Positions 44,619-54,926 of a DNA stretch of 64,000 nt are shown here, piece after piece. The notes beneath the pieces are model-generated. The model did no database searches, was not told the origin of the DNA, and worked only from the letters and a program-made list of their open reading frames with translations. The stretch's first letter is position 1. Each line of letters begins with the position of its first letter. The position numbers and the translations under genes were made by a program. Origin of the DNA: Raffaelea ambrosiae (taxonomy: Eukaryota; Ascomycota; Sordariomycetes; Ophiostomatales; Ophiostomataceae); the NCBI GenBank assembly GCA_002778195.1, contig PCDI01000006.1, positions 749,950 through 813,949 of the forward strand, in the 5' to 3' direction.

Positions 44619-45326
44619 CAGCCAAGTGTGGGACCCGGGGAGATGTGGGGAGAGGGGGGGGGTGCAGCGAGGCCAGCCAGGCCGATAAGCAGGGTATGAC
44701 TGGCGAAGCTACTAGTACGTACTCACCTGGAGGAGAGGCCATGGTGTCTTACGAGGGTGGGCAATACGAAGCAGGCAGTGCGAGACTGTGATTGATGCAG
44801 CAGCATGGACAGGGGGCCGTCTGGTCTCCTGTTATATATCGGGAGGACCCTATCAATGTGAAGGACCGCCGGAGCGATCCACGCAGCCAGTGGCTAGCCT
44901 GGCTGCGCGGACAGGATCGTTGTATGGAAGACTAGCACGGATAGGGCAACTTTATGAGAATTCGCTCCCACGGCCCTCTTTGGCACATCGGCTTTCCGAC
45001 TGTTCTGGGTGGCCGATAGGACGGGATGGGATGATGCTTTGTATAAGCTGTCCAGAAGGATCAGGCACGATAAGGCGAGCTAAAGAAGAGGCTGGCAATG
45101 CGACGACAAGACTCTTTGGCCAGGACTCGGGGGATATTTTGCGTGTTTGAATTCTTCAAGTCTGGGGTACCTTTTTCTTTTCTTTTTCTTTTCTTCTTCT
45201 TTTCTTCTTTTCTTCTTTTCTCCTTTTCTTCTTTTCTTCCTCTTTTCTTTTCTTTTCTTCTTTTCCTTTCTTTGTCTCTTTGCTTCTTCTTTTCTTCGTC
45301 TCTTCTCCCCCCCCCTCGTTCCCATT
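44619..45326. promoter_or_regulatory. Divergent promoter, FAD oxidase / amino-acid permease
   Basis: A 708-bp spacer. TTATATATCGGG lies near 44832. 45168-45310 is an almost pure pyrimidine tract directly before the permease ATG, the likely 5' leader. No gene seen. One intergenic region could co-regulate both genes (inference). Confidence 0.45.
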
Positions 45327-47210
45327 ATGGGCACCCTCAAAGACGACAACGTCGAGGCCGGCCCGCCGCTGCAGGCCGTGTCCTCGACCAAGGAAGGCCT
45401 CAGCCTGCCCGACCACGACGCGACCCTGCGCACCACCACCAAGCGCGGCCTGACCCCCCGCCACCTGCAGCTGATGACCATCGCGGGCGGCATCGGCGTC
45501 GGCCTCTTTGTCGGCATCGGGTCCACGCTGCGCCTCGCCGGCCCCATCGCGCTCATCCTGGGCTACGTCCTGTACGGCCTCGTCTTCATGTGGCCCATCT
45601 CGCTCAACACGGCCGAGATGGTCGCCTGGCTGCCCATCCGCGGCTCCATCTACGAGCTGGCCTCGCGCTTCGTCGACCCGGCCCTCGGCTTCGCCATGGG
45701 CTGGAACTACTTTCTGGCCGGCGCCATGATCGTCTGCACCGAGATGGCCGCCGTCGCCACCCTCGTCCAGTACTGGACCACCGCCATCAACCCGGCCGCC
45801 TGGGTCGCCGTCGCCCTGGCCGTCTGCGTCTTCCTCAACATGGTCGCCGTGCGCTGGTACGGCGAGACCGAGTTTGCCATGTCGTGCACCAAGGTCCTGC
45901 TGCTGTTCGGCCTCCTGCTGCTCACCTTTGTCACCATGGTCGGCGGCAACCCGCGCCACGACGCCTACGGCTTCTACAACTGGACCGGCGCCGGCAACGC
46001 CATGCACGCCTACTACGCCGCCGGCGCCGCCGGCCGCTTCCTGTCCGTCTACATTGCCGTGCGCTACGCCATCTTCACCGTCGGCGGGCCCGACTTTGTC
46101 GCGCTCTCGGCCGGCGAGATGCAGAACCCGCGCCGCACCGTGCCCCGCGTGGCCAAGATGATCCTCGCCCGCATCGTCGCCTTTTACATCCTCGGCGTCA
46201 CCGCCCTCGGCCTCCTCTGCCCGTCGCGCGACCCCCTGCTGGTCCAGGCCATCGAGGAGGCGCGCGTCGGCTCCGCCGCCTCGCCCTGGGTCATCGGCAT
46301 GCTGCGCGTCGGCATCACCCGCGGCCTGCCCGACCTCATCAACGCCGTCATGCTGCTCTCCGGCCTCTCCTGCGGAAACGCCTACCTCTACAGCGCCAGC
46401 CGCACCCTCTACTCGCTCGCCCAGGACGCCCACGCGCCCGCCGTGCTGCTGCGCTGCACCCGCGCCGGCGTGCCCTGGGTGTGCGTCGCCGTCGTCAGCG
46501 TCATCGGCTGCCTGACCTTTTTGGTCGCCTCCAACAACTCGCTCGTCGTCTTCAACTGGTTCGTCTCCCTGACCTCTGCCTGCCTCGTCATCCACTTCAC
46601 CGCCAGCTGCTGGGTCTTCATCGGCTGGCGCCGCGCCCTCCGCGCCCAGCGCATCCCGCTCGTCGGCGTCAACACCGTCGCCCGCCGCCGGTATGGAGGA
46701 GGCTGGGGGGGGTGCTGGGGCCCGCGCATCGGCCCCTCCCCCGTCGTCCCGGCGCCGACGTCCACGGCCACCGCCGACCTTGACCATGGCGGCGGCGACG
46801 ACGGCGACGACAACGACGACAGTGCGAGCCACAGCAGCGGCCACCGCCCCCCCATCATCTTCCCCTACATTGCGCCCTTTGGCTCGTGGACGCCGTGGAT
46901 GTGCCTGGTGCTGGGCGCGCTGATGACGCTGGCCCTCGGCTTTGACGTCTTTGCCCCCTGGAGCACCGAGGGCTTCATCACCAGCTACTTTGGCCTCGCC
47001 TGGTTCTGGGCCGCGTTTGCGCTGTGGAAGGTGGTCAAGCGGTCGCGCTTTGTCGACCCGGCGACGGCCGACATCTTTGCCGGCGGCCGCAAGCAGGCCA
47101 TCGACCAGGAGTGTCTGCGGTGGGAGGAGGGCGGCGTCGAGAAGGAACGGGAACGGCAGGCCGCCAAGGGCGTCTTTGAGCGGCCCTGGGACCGGTTCTG
47201 GGGCCAGTAA
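45327..47210 (+). CDS. Amino-acid permease (APC superfamily, fungal YAT type)
   Basis: An intronless 627-aa protein with about 12 membrane spans. The first core helix MTIAGGIGVGLFVGIGSTL after a hydrophilic N-terminus is the substrate-binding motif of amino-acid permeases. Next come GPIALILGYVLYG, MWPISLNTAEMVAWLPIRGS (Glu in helix 3) and FAMGWNYFLAGAMIVCTEM, all family hallmarks. AGEMQNPRRTVPRVAKMI is the conserved cytoplasmic loop. A non-conserved Asp/Gly/Ser-rich insertion sits near residues 460-510 (nt 46700-46850). The substrate is probably an amino acid or related amine, given the divergent FAD oxidase and nearby ALDH. No signal peptide, as expected for the plasma-membrane family. Confidence 0.88.
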   Translation: MGTLKDDNVEAGPPLQAVSSTKEGLSLPDHDATLRTTTKRGLTPRHLQLMTIAGGIGVGLFVGIGSTLRLAGPIALILGYVLYGLVFMWPISLNTAEMVAWLPIRGSIYELASRFVDPALGFAMGWNYFLAGAMIVCTEMAAVATLVQYWTTAINPAAWVAVALAVCVFLNMVAVRWYGETEFAMSCTKVLLLFGLLLLTFVTMVGGNPRHDAYGFYNWTGAGNAMHAYYAAGAAGRFLSVYIAVRYAIFTVGGPDFVALSAGEMQNPRRTVPRVAKMILARIVAFYILGVTALGLLCPSRDPLLVQAIEEARVGSAASPWVIGMLRVGITRGLPDLINAVMLLSGLSCGNAYLYSASRTLYSLAQDAHAPAVLLRCTRAGVPWVCVAVVSVIGCLTFLVASNNSLVVFNWFVSLTSACLVIHFTASCWVFIGWRRALRAQRIPLVGVNTVARRRYGGGWGGCWGPRIGPSPVVPAPTSTATADLDHGGGDDGDDNDDSASHSSGHRPPIIFPYIAPFGSWTPWMCLVLGALMTLALGFDVFAPWSTEGFITSYFGLAWFWAAFALWKVVKRSRFVDPATADIFAGGRKQAIDQECLRWEEGGVEKERERQAAKGVFERPWDRFWGQ

Positions 47211-47668
47211 CGGCGCAGCAGAGAGGGGAGAAAGCGATGGGAGGCGCTCGGTTTTGGTTCGCCTACTGCCCGCCTCAATCACACCCGCAACCCGTGCTTG
47301 GACACGCAATATGCACGGCTGGAAAGAGGCTGAAACATCACACGAGTCATTGCGAGATATGGCCATTCATCTCCTGGATGCGAGCCTCTCCGTTTCGCTA
47401 TGGGTTGTCAGAGGGGGGTTGCACGTGCTTCGGTCTTGTTGCTTCCATCGTTCGAGGTCCACCGGAATATGCAAACATTGTACTTAGTTCGGATTGATCT
47501 TGCGCTACACGCCTCTGTATATACACCATGTGCTACGACTGCTTCTTCTTGTTTCCTCCTGCTCCGCAGCCGGTTCCTACTCTTCTATCCTTGCCTTGTT
47601 TCCGATTCCCTCGCTCATTTCTATATGTCTGTGGCTTTGCATGACAGCAAAAGGAATGCAGATGTGCA
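47211..47668. other. Intergenic, convergent 3' regions
   Basis: A 458-bp spacer with no gene or structured repeat recognised. Confidence 0.45.
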
Positions 47669-49593
47669 TCAACGCTGGCTGGCCCACTCCCATCGCTCAA
47701 TGAACTTTCTCCGGAGAAATTGGACCATTTGGTCGTAGGGGTTGAATGCCAGGAGTTTGTCATGCACCCACACTGTCGGCCGGTCAGCAGCCAAGAAAGG
47801 GAAGAAGTAAAAGATAAAAGCAAAATGGAATAAAAAGTGAAAAAAAAAAAACAGAAAAACAAACAAACAAACAAACAAACAACAAATGTGGCCAGGAAAA
47901 CTTACAGAGCAAGTTGTACAGAATCGAGAGCACGGGCGAGCACCAGGTCAGCAGTGCCATGACTTGGCCGAACCCCCAGTCGTTGTCCTGGAAGTTGGGG
48001 CCGGCACTGTCGTTGATGTAGATCCGGATATACAGCAGCTGGACGCCGTTGTAGCCGGCACACATGTAGTTTACAACAATCAGGGGCAGACGGGCCATTT
48101 GCTCGTATTGAAGCGCATTCAGCTTGTTGTGCGTAATGTTCATGCGGGTGCGCATGTCCACGGCGATGATCAGAACGGCCACAAAGGCCATGCTGCCCGC
48201 CGTCAAGGCCTTGGACTTGTTCAGCCCCATGTTCAGCAGCAGCCCGTCGACGTCGGGCGCACCGGGCTGGCACCCGCGGCTGACGTCCTTCCACTCGACG
48301 TTGCCGATGCCGCCCTTGAAGAGCATGAGCGACGCGGAATAGATGAGCCCGGCCATGACGCACAGATAGGAGGCTGTCCGGAGGACAATGTCCTTCCGGG
48401 TGCGGCCCTCCCACAGGGGCGACGGCGGCAGGGGCAGAGTGCAGGCAAACAGCGTGTTGAAGACGGAGATCTGCATGAGGATGAGATGCTGCATGACGGC
48501 CTGCTCATAGAACGAAGGGTTCTGGGTGGCATAGTACCAGATGGCAATGGCGATGGCGGCGGCAAAGAAGAGGTTGGTGTTCCAGAAGCTGTCCTGCATC
48601 TTGGACCAGAAGTGCAGAAAGGCCAGGGCGTTGCGCCGCCGCGCCGCCTCGCGGAGGGACCCTGACTCGGCGGACGCGGACGAGCGCGACGTCGCGCCCG
48701 ACCCCTCGACGTCGCTGTCGTGCTGCGTGATGGGCAGATAGGACGACGCCTTGCGGTCGTATCTCTCCATGCCCACGACGACGATGAAGATCCACGGCAC
48801 ATAGTAGACGGGGGCGTGCAGCAGCAGCAGCGCCAGCTGGCTCATGTACGCCACGAGCATCTATGTTTGTCAGACCAGGCTGGAAGGAGAAAAGGGAGAA
48901 AAGGGCGAAGAAAGGGCCTCCCGTCCTGGCCTCCCGTTCTGGCCTCCCGTTCTGGCCTCCCGTTCTGGCCTCCCGTTCTAGCTACACACTTACTCCAATG
49001 CCCGTCAAGTCGGGATTGCCGGTGCCAAACAACAGGGGACACAACTCGGGACAGGCCTCGACCTGGGCGGTGATGTTCGTGTGGGTTGCGCGGACATGTT
49101 CGAAAAAGGTGTTGGGCGTCAAGGCAGGCACCGCGGACTCGGCCAAGAGGGTGCAGTTGGTCATCACTTCCGTTCCGTCATAGGGCTGAGACGGCCATAT
49201 CGCATTCTGCGGGAGCCACTGGAACCCCGTCTGGACGAGCATGCACCAAGCCAAGGACAGCACCACGCCCGGAAACAGCCAGTACTGGCGGGGGATTTTC
49301 AAGATGCTGTGCGTCAGAGCGGCGGTGGCTCGCCTGGTCAGCGAGTTGGGGCTCGGAGCGTCATCGTCTTCCCGCAGAGGCTCGGGCGAAGCCGTTCGGA
49401 TTGTCGTTTTTGTCGTGTCTGTCGCCTCGGACACGCCGGCCCCCTCTGTTTCTGTGCCTGGTTTTGCCGCCGCTGTCGGCCCTGTCGATTCCCTCGCGAT
49501 TGCTGTTCCTGTCTCTGCCATGGCGTCGGCCACATCGACAACGCCTTCTCTTGCTTGTTCTGCGGATTCCCTGGCTTCCACCATGCTTGTCAT
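47669..49593 (-). CDS. Polytopic membrane protein, unknown function
   Basis: Exons 48994-49593, 47906-48860 and 47669-47772 give 552 aa. The N-terminal 95 residues are Thr/Glu/Ala-rich and disordered. A first hydrophobic helix (WLFPGVVLSLAWCMLV) leads into a loop with cysteines (NCTLL, ACPELCPLLFG) and NxT/NxS sites (two NxT in TNCTLL and HTNITAQ), suggesting a luminal or extracellular face. Exon 2 adds about seven more hydrophobic spans (LLLLHAPVYYVPWIFIVVV, FFAAAIAIAIWYYA, LCVMAGLIYSASLMLF, AFVAVLIIAVDM and others). The C-terminus is short and basic. Donors GTAAGT (twice) and acceptors ATAG and ACAG agree in phase. The last intron ends in a long A/C-rich run, and the first holds a 13-bp minisatellite. 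I do not recognise the family. Confidence 0.7.
48915..48979 (+). repeat. GGCCTCCCGTTCT minisatellite in an intron, five copies
   Basis: Five 13-bp units in tandem (the first differs by one base) inside the 133-nt intron 48861-48993 of the minus-strand membrane protein gene. Confidence 0.95.
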
Positions 49594-50983
49594 GCTTGCC
49601 TATGGTGTCGTAGGAGAAGATGCGGCCGCAAGAAGAAGAGACTAGGAAAACACAGACCAAGAAGTATATACACAGAGACCATCTCTTCCCCCCCGAACGC
49701 AGACACCACTGGACGGGGGGATTCGATCAGACCCGACCCGGTGCCGCCCATGCCGTTGCATTGATTTGGTGTTCAGGTGTGCTTTCCCTGCATATCTTGC
49801 ATGGCCATTGTCCAATCCCACCCCTGTTCACGCAGCCCTGTTGGTGTCCATGCGCACTTTCCGGAGCTCCTTGCCAGCCTGTGCCGCGCACCCGCAGAAA
49901 TCCGCTGCCCTGAAAGGCCCATGCTTCTGGTCCCCCCCCCCCCCCCCNNNNNNNNNNTTCTCGCCGTGTCTCGACATCGTCACAGAGACGGTTTCTTGTG
50001 AGGCTGTTGGTTTGAGACTGGCTTCGCCTGCCACGATCTCATCACACGACATGAAAGGCTGCCATCCATGGATGTTGCATTGTTGAACGACAACTACGCA
50101 GCTGCACCTGGTCAGTGGTGCTTCGATCCTTGGCAGAAGTGCGATGGCCCCATCGAATGCCTTGCCCATCACCAACAGCCAGCGCCCAACGGCTCAACCA
50201 CCCCTCCCCCATGCCGCCAAGAGACAATGGACGGCGGGAGGAGCAGGCATCGGGTGGCCGTATGTGGTGGATGGGTCTCTGTATCGCCGGAAATGGCATA
50301 GCGTATATTGATTCAAGCTTTCGAGCTGTTGTGGGAAAAAATCGACTTCAGCTTGCCACTCCTCTCGGGCAATGGGCGCGCAGTCTGCGCAAACGCTTCG
50401 GTGTCGGCGAGGCAGAAGAAGAGCCAAAAGAGCCGACCCGATACCAGACGACGGCAGATTGGATGCCGCAGACGGCGGCGCCGCCCACAGCGCCTTGTTT
50501 TCGCCGCGGCCGTTCGAGACGCACACGAACGGGGACCTGTCACAAAGTTTAGCGGGCCCGGAACAGCAAGACGAACTATACTAGCTTGCCAGCGATGGTG
50601 GCACATTTTTAGGGGCAAGATAACGGGGTCAGATGCTTGGACAGTACGTTTTGACACCCATCCTACTTTGTAGCTGCTCAACACTCCCATCGGACTACCG
50701 TACGGCCAACCCTGGTTCCTCCTAGGACAGCAGTATACACAGGCCAGAGGCTTGCCTGTTGCGTTCGTGGACCATCTCATGGCCATTGCACACGGCGCAT
50801 GATGTGCACCTGTTTTGGTGGGAGGGCTTACACCATGGCTTAGATAAGGCGAGGGGCGTGCGGTTTTCCCTAGTTTCACACGGCACCCGCTCTTCACCGG
50901 ATACGAGCCCGCCCACGCAACCGCATCTCCGCCGACACGGCAGGACCCAACCCACCCCCCGTCTTCCTCAGAGCAGCTGGAGG
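49594..50983. other. Intergenic with assembly gap, divergent region upstream of the Zn2Cys6 gene
   Basis: About 1.4 kb. It contains a run of 16 C and a ten-N gap. No gene is supported; the frame upstream of the Zn2Cys6 ATG is open from 50759 but has no conserved sequence. Confidence 0.45.
49948..49957. other. Assembly gap (ten N) after a C homopolymer
   Basis: Ten unresolved bases directly follow a run of 16 C (49932-49947), so true length is unknown here. Confidence 1.
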
Positions 50984-52891
50984 ATGCCGCCAGAAAAGCC
51001 GCAGCGGCGGTCCAACGTCCGGCGCGCCAATGTCACGGCCTGCATGCGCTGCAGAGCGCGGAAGCAGCGGTGCGACCAGACCATACCGGCCTGCTCCAAC
51101 TGCGCGTCGGCCGGCGTCGAGTGCGTCAGCGTCGACATCCACGGCCAGAGCACGCCCCGCAGCTACATCAAGAGCCTCGAGGACCGCGTGGCCTACCTCG
51201 AGAAGCAGCTCATCGCCCACGGCGTCACCGACTACGACGCGGTCGCCGGCGATGACAAGGACGCCGACAGCAGCCCTTCCGCAGCAGCCGCCGCCGCCGC
51301 CGCCGCCGCCGGCGTGCCGACGTTTCTGATGGGCACGCTGGACCGCCTGGCCACGGCGAACACGCTCCCGGTGCTGGACCCGGACGGCGCATACCAGTCG
51401 CTCCTGGACAGCCTGCCGTATGACCACCGCACGGCGCTGCCCGCGCGCGAGGCCGCGCGCGTTCTGGTGGACGCCTACTTTGAGCACAGCGACTTCTTCT
51501 CGCCGATTCTCGTGCAGGACGACGCGGATGCCGTGCTGGACCATGTCTATGGCAGCAGCAGCAGCAGCAGCAGCCGCCGCGCCCCCGAGCTGGCTCGCTT
51601 CCGCATCGCGCTCATCTTTGCCGTGGCCGGCCGGCTGCTGAACTGCAAAGACGCGTGCTTTCCCACGTCCCGGGCCGAGGCCTACTACGCGTCTGCCACG
51701 GGCCTGCTGGCGGCGCATCCTGGCCTGGTCCAGACGGCCGGACTGGACCAGCTAGAGAATCTCCTGCTCCTCATCCAGTACCTCTTCTTCAGCTCGAACC
51801 TCGGCTCGGCCTGGTACCTGCTGGGATTCGCCACCCGCATGGCCCTCGAGCTGGCTCTTCACCGGGAACCGGTGGCGGCCAAGAGCGCCGCCGCCATGGA
51901 GGTGGAGGAGGACCATGGCGAGGACAACGACCACCCCATCCACAACCACAACAGCAGCAACGACGGTGGTGGTGCCGCAGACGATCAGGCCAGGCGGCGA
52001 TGGGTCTTCTGGGCCGTGTACTCGTTCGAGCGCATCCTCTGCCACGTCCTGAACCGGCCCTGCAGCATCCCCGACGACGTCATCACGACACCGCTTCCAG
52101 ACGACGCCCACGAAGACACAGCCACAGCGAGGCCGGGTCGCCGCGTCCGACGACGGCACGCGGCGGTGCACCTCATCCGGCACCGGCAGTTGTGCTCCGA
52201 GATGGAGAAGACGCTGACGGCGGAACGGGCGGCGCTCGACGACTACCCGGCCTGGCGCGACGCCATGTGGCAGCGGCTGCAGCAGTGGCGGGCGGCGGCG
52301 CCGGCGCCGCCGCGCCTGCCGGCGCCGCCGTCGTCGCAGCTGGCGCCGGCCGACATCTTTGACGGCTGCTACCACAACACCATGGTGCGGCTGTACCTGC
52401 CGTCGCCGCACCTGCCGGTGACCAGCGACCGGGAGTACGCGTTTCTGGCGCGCTCGGCCGCGCGGGCGGTTGAGGCCTACAAGGCCAGCTTCAAGGAGGG
52501 CACGCTGCGCTTCTACTGGCGCACGCTGCACAACCTCTTCCGCGCCGGCGCCGCGCTCGTCCAGTGCCTCAAGGTGGCGTCCTCGGCCACGGGCCTCCCT
52601 TTTGGTGGCGGCGCCGGCGGCGGCGGCGGGTACGTGACGCCGGCGGACATCCGGCGCGCCATCCACACCTGCTCGTCGGTGCTCTGGGGCATGGTCGAGC
52701 GCTACCAGCTGGGGCGGGCGTACCGCGACATGTTTGAGACCATCGCGGCGCCGGTCCTGCAGGCAACCCATCTGGCGACGGAGGCGGAGGCGGACCACCG
52801 GCTGGCTTCGCCGATGCAGCCCACGCCACCCGATCTTTTGTTTATGAGCATGTACGTGCCTCCGGACGAGGGGTTCTATAGCGTAGGATAA
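50984..52891 (+). CDS. Zn2Cys6 (Gal4-type) transcription factor with fungal-specific domain
   Basis: An intronless 635-aa protein. The binuclear zinc cluster sits at the N-terminus, ACMRCRARKQRCDQTIPACS and on to Cys47, with Cys20, 23, 30, 37, 40 and 47. RSYIKSLEDRVAYLEKQL just after it is the usual coiled-coil dimerisation segment. The middle part has the fungal-specific regulatory domain signature (LLIQYLFFSSNLGSAWYLLG, RMALELALHRE, RRRWVFWAVYSFERILCHVL, RPCSIPDDVI). Poly-Ala and poly-Ser runs interrupt it (nt 51280-51310; 51551-51573). The ATG at 50984 is the first that gives a sensible N-terminus. Convergent with the sulfatase, it is a candidate regulator of the sulfatase/MFS pair (inference). 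Confidence 0.9.
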   Translation: MPPEKPQRRSNVRRANVTACMRCRARKQRCDQTIPACSNCASAGVECVSVDIHGQSTPRSYIKSLEDRVAYLEKQLIAHGVTDYDAVAGDDKDADSSPSAAAAAAAAAAGVPTFLMGTLDRLATANTLPVLDPDGAYQSLLDSLPYDHRTALPAREAARVLVDAYFEHSDFFSPILVQDDADAVLDHVYGSSSSSSSRRAPELARFRIALIFAVAGRLLNCKDACFPTSRAEAYYASATGLLAAHPGLVQTAGLDQLENLLLLIQYLFFSSNLGSAWYLLGFATRMALELALHREPVAAKSAAAMEVEEDHGEDNDHPIHNHNSSNDGGGAADDQARRRWVFWAVYSFERILCHVLNRPCSIPDDVITTPLPDDAHEDTATARPGRRVRRRHAAVHLIRHRQLCSEMEKTLTAERAALDDYPAWRDAMWQRLQQWRAAAPAPPRLPAPPSSQLAPADIFDGCYHNTMVRLYLPSPHLPVTSDREYAFLARSAARAVEAYKASFKEGTLRFYWRTLHNLFRAGAALVQCLKVASSATGLPFGGGAGGGGGYVTPADIRRAIHTCSSVLWGMVERYQLGRAYRDMFETIAAPVLQATHLATEAEADHRLASPMQPTPPDLLFMSMYVPPDEGFYSVG

Positions 52892-53026
52892 AGAAGGATA
52901 CGGCACAAGAATGGAGTTTAGTTTTTGATTGATTTTGACTTATTTTGATTTATTGATTTATTGTTGAATTTTTTTATTTTTTTTATTCATTCTATTTCAT
53001 TTCGATTTTGATTACTTTTTTTTTAC

Positions 53027-54403
53027 CTAAATTACATTGCGAAGCTCGTTGGCAAACGCCTCCTTGAGCGGATCCGGGGGGGCCGGGTCGTCCTTCAGGC
53101 TCGCGTCAAACTGCGCCTTGAGCCGGAGGACGGGCTGCAGCACCCACGTGTTGTACGCCAGGATGTCCGACTCCTCCTTGGGGTCGCGCAGCAGGTTGAA
53201 CAGGTAGGGGCTCTCGAGGCGGCCGGACGACTCGTTCACCCGGGGCTCCCAGACGAGATGCAGCTTCCAGTGCTTCCACTTGATGGCGCGCAGCTCGTCC
53301 TTGATGTAGAACAGGAAGCCCTCGCGGCGCGACGGGACGGTCTCCGGGTGCGTGAAGAAGGCGGCCTGGTCGATGCCGTCGATGGGCCGGTCGCGGGGCG
53401 TCTCGGCGCCGGCGATGCCGAGGAGGGTGGGGAAGAGGTCGGTGATGTGGACCATCTCGTTGGACACGACGCCGGCGGGCACGCGGCCGGGCCAGCGGAC
53501 GATGCAGGGCACGCGCAGGCTGCCCTCCATGGCGGTGTGGTAGGTGCCCATCCAGGGGCCGGCGGTGCCGCGGTAGGGCGGGCGGAACTCGGGCCCGTTG
53601 TCGGAGGCAAAGAGGAGCACGGTGTTGTCGCGCAGGCCGAGGGCGTCGAGGTGGTCGAGGATCTGGCCGACGCGGGCGTCCATCTCGGCCATGGCGTCGG
53701 CAAAGTCGCCGTGGCCGGTGCGGCCGGCAAAGTCGCGGTGCGGCAGCGTGGGGAAGTGCAGGTGCACGAGCGGGTGGTACAGGAAAAAGGGCTGGCCGGT
53801 CGTCGTGGCCGCCCGGCGCGTGAGCCAGTCCTTGGTCTTGTCGACCAGCACGCCGTCGATGGCGCGCCGCGCCTCCAGGTCGTACAGCTGCACCGTCTCC
53901 GAGGGCTGGCCGGCCACGCCCTGCATGATGTGCGGCATCTCGGCCACCGCCTCGGGCGCGAAGCCGACCGCGGACGTGAACTGGCTCTCGTCGGTGGTGC
54001 GCGGGATGCCGTACCACTCGTCGAAGCCGCGGTCCGACGGGTACCGGCCCGGGACGTCCCCCAGGTGCCACTTGCCGTGGTGCGCCGTCGCGTAGCCCCG
54101 CGTCTGCAGGCACTCGGGCAGCGTGCGCTCCCACGCCGTCAGGCCCTGCGGAAAGCCCGCCGGCACGGACTGCCGGCAGCCCGTGCGGATCGGGTGGCGG
54201 CCCGTCATCAGCGCCGAGCGCGTCGGCACGCAGTCGCTCTCGACGTTGAAGTTCTGCAGCAGCAGACCCTCCGCGGCGAGCGCGTCGATGCGCGGCGTGG
54301 CCGCGCCGCGCAGCACGCCGCCGCCATAGCAGCCCAGCTCGCCCCAGCCGAGGTTGTCGGCCAGGATGAGCACAATGTTCGGTCTGCTGGGGTCTTTGGA
54401 CAT
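53027..54403 (-). CDS. Sulfatase (arylsulfatase type, formylglycine enzyme)
   Basis: An intronless 458-aa protein. Sulfatases hydrolyse sulfate esters with a formylglycine made from Cys or Ser. Here the signature is CVPTRSALMTGR: Cys58 in C-x-P-x-R. The first metal ligands lie in LILADNLGWGELGCYGGG (Asp16 with Asn at the next position, as in a subgroup of arylsulfatases). HHGKWHLGDVPGRYPSDRGF is the second signature, and FASDNGPEF gives the later Asp/Asn metal ligands. No signal peptide is seen from the chosen ATG (MSKDPSRPN), so it may be cytosolic. The upstream open extension is a Lys-rich translation of an A/G tract and is rejected. It diverges from the MFS carrier by 523 bp. A fungal enzyme would need a formylglycine-generating system. 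Confidence 0.9.
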   Translation of the reverse strand: MSKDPSRPNIVLILADNLGWGELGCYGGGVLRGAATPRIDALAAEGLLLQNFNVESDCVPTRSALMTGRHPIRTGCRQSVPAGFPQGLTAWERTLPECLQTRGYATAHHGKWHLGDVPGRYPSDRGFDEWYGIPRTTDESQFTSAVGFAPEAVAEMPHIMQGVAGQPSETVQLYDLEARRAIDGVLVDKTKDWLTRRAATTTGQPFFLYHPLVHLHFPTLPHRDFAGRTGHGDFADAMAEMDARVGQILDHLDALGLRDNTVLLFASDNGPEFRPPYRGTAGPWMGTYHTAMEGSLRVPCIVRWPGRVPAGVVSNEMVHITDLFPTLLGIAGAETPRDRPIDGIDQAAFFTHPETVPSRREGFLFYIKDELRAIKWKHWKLHLVWEPRVNESSGRLESPYLFNLLRDPKEESDILAYNTWVLQPVLRLKAQFDASLKDDPAPPDPLKEAFANELRNVI

Positions 54404-54926
54404 GGCGGCCAGGAAGTGTCTTGTGGCCCTTTTTTTTTCTTTTTTTTTTTTTTCTTGTTTGTTCTTTCTTTCTTTTTTTCTTTTTTTTTTTTCTGGCCGT
54501 TGCTTCTTCCTTGCGGAAGGATGGACGGAAGACAGACAGACGGCTCGGACGGAATATGACGAGGTCCCAAGAAACGAAGAAAAGGGGGAGGAGGGGGGTC
54601 CCGGCATGGTTCGCGGCGCTCACCTCCGATGGCCACCTCCGATGGCCACCTCCGAGCAGGATCGTCCGATGGCCAACTGCGACACCACCGTCGCCCCGGC
54701 CCCCCAAAAAGGCTTACGACCCGCCCACAATAGCGCAGCTTGCCTCATATGTCCTTGCGATTTCGTGCTCCGAGGACGACGCGTTTGGATTAGAGGCAGG
54801 CCGTTGGAAGGCAGGCTGTTGCGCTTATCTCGACCCAGCGTCAGGGATAAATAGTCGAGGGATGCCCTCTGGACGCTAATCAATTTGCACGCGCCCCCTT
54901 TCTCGCCACGCTCGACACAGCCTGCC
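54404..54926. promoter_or_regulatory. Divergent promoter, sulfatase / MFS carrier
   Basis: A 523-bp spacer. Its sulfatase side is a long T-rich tract (54428-54495, an A-rich leader on the sense strand). It holds the CCG-bearing tandem repeat listed separately and a GATAAATAG word near 54846 ahead of the MFS start. Confidence 0.5.
54621..54677 (+). promoter_or_regulatory. Tandem CACCTCCGATGGC repeat, candidate Zn2Cys6 operator
   Basis: Units CACCTCCGATGGC start at 54621 and 54634, a partial one at 54647, and a dispersed TCCGATGGCCA at 54665. This puts CCG triplets at regular 13-bp spacing in the shared sulfatase/MFS promoter. Gal4-type factors bind CGG/CCG triplets; such a gene is the near neighbour. 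Confidence 0.4.

Noticed and set aside
45156..47366. 736-aa minus-strand open frame across the permease
   Set aside because: Antisense shadow caused by GC-rich codon bias; Asp/Gly/Ala-rich without domains. The permease on the + strand has clear family motifs.
54404..54607. N-terminal extension of the sulfatase
   Set aside because: A poly-Lys/Glu translation of a pure A/G leader; the sulfatase fold begins directly after the ATG at 54403.
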